From Aliiroseovarius sp. (lineage in GTDB: Bacteria > Pseudomonadota > Alphaproteobacteria > Rhodobacterales > Rhodobacteraceae): a stretch of 44,927 bases of DNA. This document shows, in pieces, positions 42,157-44,927 of this stretch. The notes under the pieces are model-generated. The model did no database searches. It saw only the letters and a program-made list of their open reading frames with translations, and had not been told where the DNA came from. Each line of letters begins with the position of its first letter. The first letter of the stretch is position 1. A program made the position numbers and the translations under genes. The stretch covers positions 1 to 44,927 of the forward strand of contig NZ_JASBTN010000030.1 in the NCBI RefSeq assembly GCF_030148435.1, written 5' to 3'.

Positions 42157-42456
42157 GTCTGTCTCCCTGAAATCATTCCGCCGCAGCGTATTGGCTTGGC
42201 GCGCGGGCATCAACGGGGGTTTGACGGTTCGGAAGGGGGATTTCCCCGCGACCGGGGGAAACTGTTCCACGTCGCAGCTGTATCGCGGGAAATTCGTCAC
42301 GCGGGTAGGTAGGCCCACCCCGAGTCACCTGGCGACCGGTTTCACCGCACCAATCCTGCGCGTGTCTTTCATGGCGGCCTCAGGGCAGCGGCCCGACCTT
42401 CGATCCCGAAGGCTTCGCTCGGCGAAACCGAACAGGCTTCCTATTCGCTCATCCGC
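42157..42456 (-). other. metY upstream region
   Basis: This 300-base gap holds a hairpin TTTCCCC/GGGGAAA at 42241-42261 and, nearer metY, a weak promoter candidate (TTGATG, 17 bp, TACGCT on the minus strand). A 6-bp hairpin CCTTCG/CGAAGG at 42397-42412 follows the response-regulator gene. I looked for SAM-II and SAM/SAH riboswitch elements and did not recognise one. Confidence 0.4.
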
Positions 42457-43446
42457 TTACTGGCGCATCTGCCGGTAGCTATCCGAACGGAACCCGATAC
42501 TGTGGTCGCTGTTCCACTTGATGCGGGCTTCCTCGACCGAGGATATCGCGTTTCTTGCAAGGGATAGCGGCGCGGCCAATTGCATGAGCGTGCAGAATTG
42601 TGGGCTTCCTACCAGGACATGCAGATCCAGGGCCTCCCCGGTATCATACTCCAAACCCATGGCGACAACTTCATTCATCACGTGGGATTCAAGTTCCTCG
42701 ACATCGATCCCGGCTTGTCGCCCGGTCGCACAGATGAACTTTCCATACCCAGCATAGGTCAAAAGGAAACTGGTGTCCCTCAGGCTTGCGGCGATTGCGT
42801 TTGCCACGTCGCATAGCAGGTAATACACGTCCTCGGGCTCAGCCTTCAGGAAAATTTCCTCGAATTCCGCAATTGCGAACCCGATTGTTTTCGTTTTGAA
42901 CAATCCCGGTTTCGTGAGAGCCAGCAAATAGTTCTCCATCGCAATCTTGCTGATGAAGTTCGGAATGTCCGGGAGCGTGATCGCGGTGGAAATCGTAAAA
43001 TCGTCCAGCCCCGACACCTGCCGCTGCAGTTTCGAGACCTGTTCGGTAAACTCACCCAGTTCCTTTGATTTCTCCACAAGTTCTTCGGCGAGGCGCAGCC
43101 GGGTCTGGAACTCCACAAAGTCGAGCGGTTTGTTTACATAGTCATTTGCCCCGGCATGGAATGCATCTTCCATGGATCCCTTGTCTTTCGCGGCTGTCAC
43201 CATGATAATCTGACTGCCCACCGCCCCCATCCCGGAACGGATCTTCTTGCAAAGCTCTATACCGTTCATCCCGGGCATCTGAATATCCAGCAAGAAACAC
43301 TCGAACGCGTCCTTCTGCTGCTCGATCTTCTTCAACGCATCTTCCGCGGAAGTTGCCGTAACGTAATCACGATACCCGGCACTCTCCAGGCTGAGCTCTA
43401 TCAGCGCGAGAAAAATGGGATCGTCATCGACGACAAGCAGTTTCAT
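42457..43446 (-). CDS. Response regulator with degenerate GGDEF-like output domain
   Basis: This 329-residue protein begins with a complete receiver domain: acidic pocket DDD at 7-9, phospho-acceptor Asp54 in LLDIQMPGMNG, the Thr in MVTAAKD, and Lys in YVNKP. A short coiled linker (LAEELVEKSKELGEFTEQVSKLQRQ) leads to a C-terminal domain. Near residue 230, TYAGYGKFICAT occupies the position of the GGDEF loop without its catalytic residues. The protein is therefore probably a signalling adaptor or c-di-GMP-free relic rather than a cyclase. No histidine kinase gene is adjacent. Confidence 0.8.
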   Translation of the reverse strand: MKLLVVDDDPIFLALIELSLESAGYRDYVTATSAEDALKKIEQQKDAFECFLLDIQMPGMNGIELCKKIRSGMGAVGSQIIMVTAAKDKGSMEDAFHAGANDYVNKPLDFVEFQTRLRLAEELVEKSKELGEFTEQVSKLQRQVSGLDDFTISTAITLPDIPNFISKIAMENYLLALTKPGLFKTKTIGFAIAEFEEIFLKAEPEDVYYLLCDVANAIAASLRDTSFLLTYAGYGKFICATGRQAGIDVEELESHVMNEVVAMGLEYDTGEALDLHVLVGSPQFCTLMQLAAPLSLARNAISSVEEARIKWNSDHSIGFRSDSYRQMRQ

Positions 43447-43719
43447 TTGACACCTCAGTTTCGGATACGGTGATCACGCACTAGGTACACACGAAAAATT
43501 TGAATTCAATGGGACCATGTTGGGGTATTTTTGCGCCGCGCACAACCAACGGAGGAAAATCGAACTGCTTTCCCGTGAAACGTGTGAGAGGAAAAGCACA
43601 TGTACTCAAGTTTGAAAAACAACTCATAGACGATTTTACAACAAATTCAATGCAATCGGGACTTGCGAATAATGTCGGAAAAAACCGCTTAACGTGATAA
43701 CCATCCCGAAAACCGTCTT
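43447..43719. other. AT-rich intergenic stretch
   Basis: About 270 bases of low GC between two minus-strand genes. It should contain the promoter of the response regulator. No clear hairpin, operator repeat or conserved reading frame was seen; a 65-codon plus-strand frame at 43500-43697 has no recognisable motif. Confidence 0.4.
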
Positions 43720-44721
43720 TCAGCGCATCCAGAACCCTTCGCGCTTGATCCTGTTGCGGATCACCTGCTCGCGGCGCGGCAGATTGTCCCGGTCGAACAG
43801 CGCACGAACCTTCCGCCCGCGCCCCTGATAGATCATGCGCAGCATCGGGTCGTATTCCTTCAGCACCTTCTTGATCCTGTTCGGGGCCGAGACCTCTTCC
43901 AGCACCTCGATCACCCGGTCGCTCTCTCGCGCATACATCAGCGGCAGGATGCGCCAGTGGCACGTCACCGCGCCATCGAGCCCGCAAAGCTCCGGCCCGG
44001 GTCGCCCGCCACCGAAAGAGGCAATCACCAGCGGCAGCGCGATCTGATCGAGCCAGGGATAGATCTGCTGGCACACCAGTTCCTCGGGGCGGTCGTCATT
44101 GATCGCTTGCGCATATTCCACAAACCGCCGCCCGAAGGCGCGCGGGCATGGGCCAAAGAACCAGCCCGCGTTGAAATACATGTAACGCTGCCAGTATTCG
44201 TCGGGCTGGGACAGGTCCAGCGTGGCGGCGAAATCCAGCCCGAACTTGTCATAGAGCGACCGCCAGATCGCCGCGTAGCCGGGACCGTAGAGCTCGATCA
44301 CCGGCCAGGTGTTCTCGCGCTTCATCGAGGCCGACGGGCGGGTGAAATCGAAGGGCACCTCGGACAGGGGTCCAGTCACCAGCGTATCGGTGTCGAAGAA
44401 GACAAAAGGCTCGCCCTCGGGCAGGGCCAGGAGCCCCTCGATCTTGTTGCCGTTGGGGTAAGGGCCGCCAAAGACCGGCGTGTCGAAGGGCACGATTTCC
44501 GCCCCCAACGCTTCCAACGCGGAACGGATGTGGTCCGGCAGGCGCGGATCGCGGTCCCAACGCGGCCCCGGCTGGGGTTCACCGACCAGGAGCCGCCCCT
44601 TGAAACCCGGGTCCGAGTGCTTAAGTGAGGCCGCGAACAATAGGGCTTCGTAACCAAGACGCCCAGCCTGCGCCACGACGAAGATGTTGAACTCAGAACG
44701 CTTTTTCACTGATCGTGCCAT
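43720..44721 (-). CDS. Glycosyltransferase-like protein
   Basis: This 333-residue protein begins with a Rossmann-like strand (FNIFVVAQAGRLGYEALLFAASL) and carries an acidic metal-binding motif in PFVFFDTDTLVTGPL (DxD type). It continues with YMYFNAGWFFGPCPRAFG, similar in layout to GT-A-fold transferases that use nucleotide sugars. It ends with a basic tail (RRREQVIRNRIKREGFWMR-like). It has no signal peptide or membrane helix. Neighbours give no hint of the acceptor. Assignment rests on fold-level motifs, not on a recognised family. Confidence 0.6.
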   Translation of the reverse strand: MARSVKKRSEFNIFVVAQAGRLGYEALLFAASLKHSDPGFKGRLLVGEPQPGPRWDRDPRLPDHIRSALEALGAEIVPFDTPVFGGPYPNGNKIEGLLALPEGEPFVFFDTDTLVTGPLSEVPFDFTRPSASMKRENTWPVIELYGPGYAAIWRSLYDKFGLDFAATLDLSQPDEYWQRYMYFNAGWFFGPCPRAFGRRFVEYAQAINDDRPEELVCQQIYPWLDQIALPLVIASFGGGRPGPELCGLDGAVTCHWRILPLMYARESDRVIEVLEEVSAPNRIKKVLKEYDPMLRMIYQGRGRKVRALFDRDNLPRREQVIRNRIKREGFWMR

Positions 44722-44816
44722 CGTCTTTTGCCTGCCCGAAATTTTTCTGTCACTATAGGGTGGAACACGGCGCGTGGGAATGCGGCGTATGCGATTTGCC
44801 CGAAGGAGGGACGCGG

Positions 44817-44927
44817 ATGAACTGGAAGACAGGTTTCCTGGCGGCAGCGCTTCTGGCCGGACCGGCCATGGCGCAGCAATTCACCTCAGCCGCCGAGGTG
44901 AAGCCAATGCTGTCGGCCACCAAGGAC
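44817..44927 (+). CDS. Secreted protein, 5' part only
   Basis: From the ATG at 44817, 37 codons are present before the window ends. They encode a clear signal peptide (MNWKTGFLAAALLAGPAMA, cleavage before QQFTSAAEV). GAAGGAGG lies 11 bases upstream. The mature domain is cut off, so no function can be given. It is divergent from the glycosyltransferase-like gene. Confidence 0.75.
   Translation, partial: MNWKTGFLAAALLAGPAMAQQFTSAAEVKPMLSATKD

Noticed and set aside
42157-42456. SAM riboswitch in front of metY
   Set aside because: Looked for SAM-II and SAM/SAH features; the hairpin at 42241-42261 lacks the conserved flanking elements.
1-44927. CRISPR arrays, tRNA or rRNA genes, insertion sequences, prophage genes
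   Set aside because: No regularly spaced repeats, no cloverleaf or rRNA sequence recognised, and no transposase, integrase or phage motifs among the coding regions.

Overview
The window looks like chromosomal DNA of a marine alphaproteobacterium of the Rhodobacterales (Roseobacter group). Evidence: high GC, closely packed operons, a complete sox thiosulfate-oxidation locus of the Paracoccus type, a TRAP-transported sugar-acid operon under a LacI regulator, a DddQ-like cupin (DMSP lyase candidate) beside a dimethylglycine-dehydrogenase-like FAD protein, and several proteins of a roseobacter character. This placement is inferred from gene content only; there is no rRNA or tRNA in the window.

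Region A (1-12090) is a sugar-acid catabolic locus. A LacI-family regulator, cut by the left edge, is divergent from a gene run: an APH-fold kinase, an enolase paralog, an FAH-family hydrolase, an IlvD/Edd dehydratase, an SDR dehydrogenase, a DgoD-type dehydratase and a DHDPS-family aldolase. A TRAP transporter (dctP, dctQ, dctM) follows. The palindrome GTTCACGTGAAC occurs once between the regulator and the kinase gene and twice in front of dctP, so one regulator probably controls uptake and catabolism. The proposed chemistry is dehydration of a galactonate-like acid, then either aldol cleavage or 4-oxidation plus hydrolysis to pyruvate and glycerate. The kinase and enolase paralog could turn a glycerate phosphate into PEP; this last step is inference.

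Region B (12091-16100) starts with about 850 bp without a recognisable gene. It continues with a CsoR/RcnR-family metal sensor whose ligand spacing fits the nickel sensor InrS, an operator with a G-tract, and an MFS exporter. A maleylacetoacetate isomerase and a convergent SDR follow.

Region C (16102-32517) is sulfur metabolism. One minus-strand operon carries two half-size YeeE/YedE proteins, an ETHE1-like persulfide dioxygenase, a DUF442 protein and a SulP transporter. Next is the sox locus: soxV, soxX, Y, Z, A, B, C, D, E, F and a DUF302 gene on the minus strand, with soxS, soxR and soxT divergent on the plus strand. Overlapping ArsR-type operators (ATTC-N8-GAAT) lie before soxX, and an intrinsic terminator separates soxA from soxB. 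A thioredoxin gene soxW is missing from its usual place.

Region D (32527-44927) is mixed: the DddQ-like cupin and the FAD/GcvT oxidoreductase, a flavin reductase, an 1182-residue membrane protein with a GspC/PilP-like C terminus, a SIMPL-domain protein, an O-acetylhomoserine sulfhydrylase, a response regulator with a degenerate GGDEF-like output domain, a glycosyltransferase-like protein, and the start of a secreted protein cut by the right edge.
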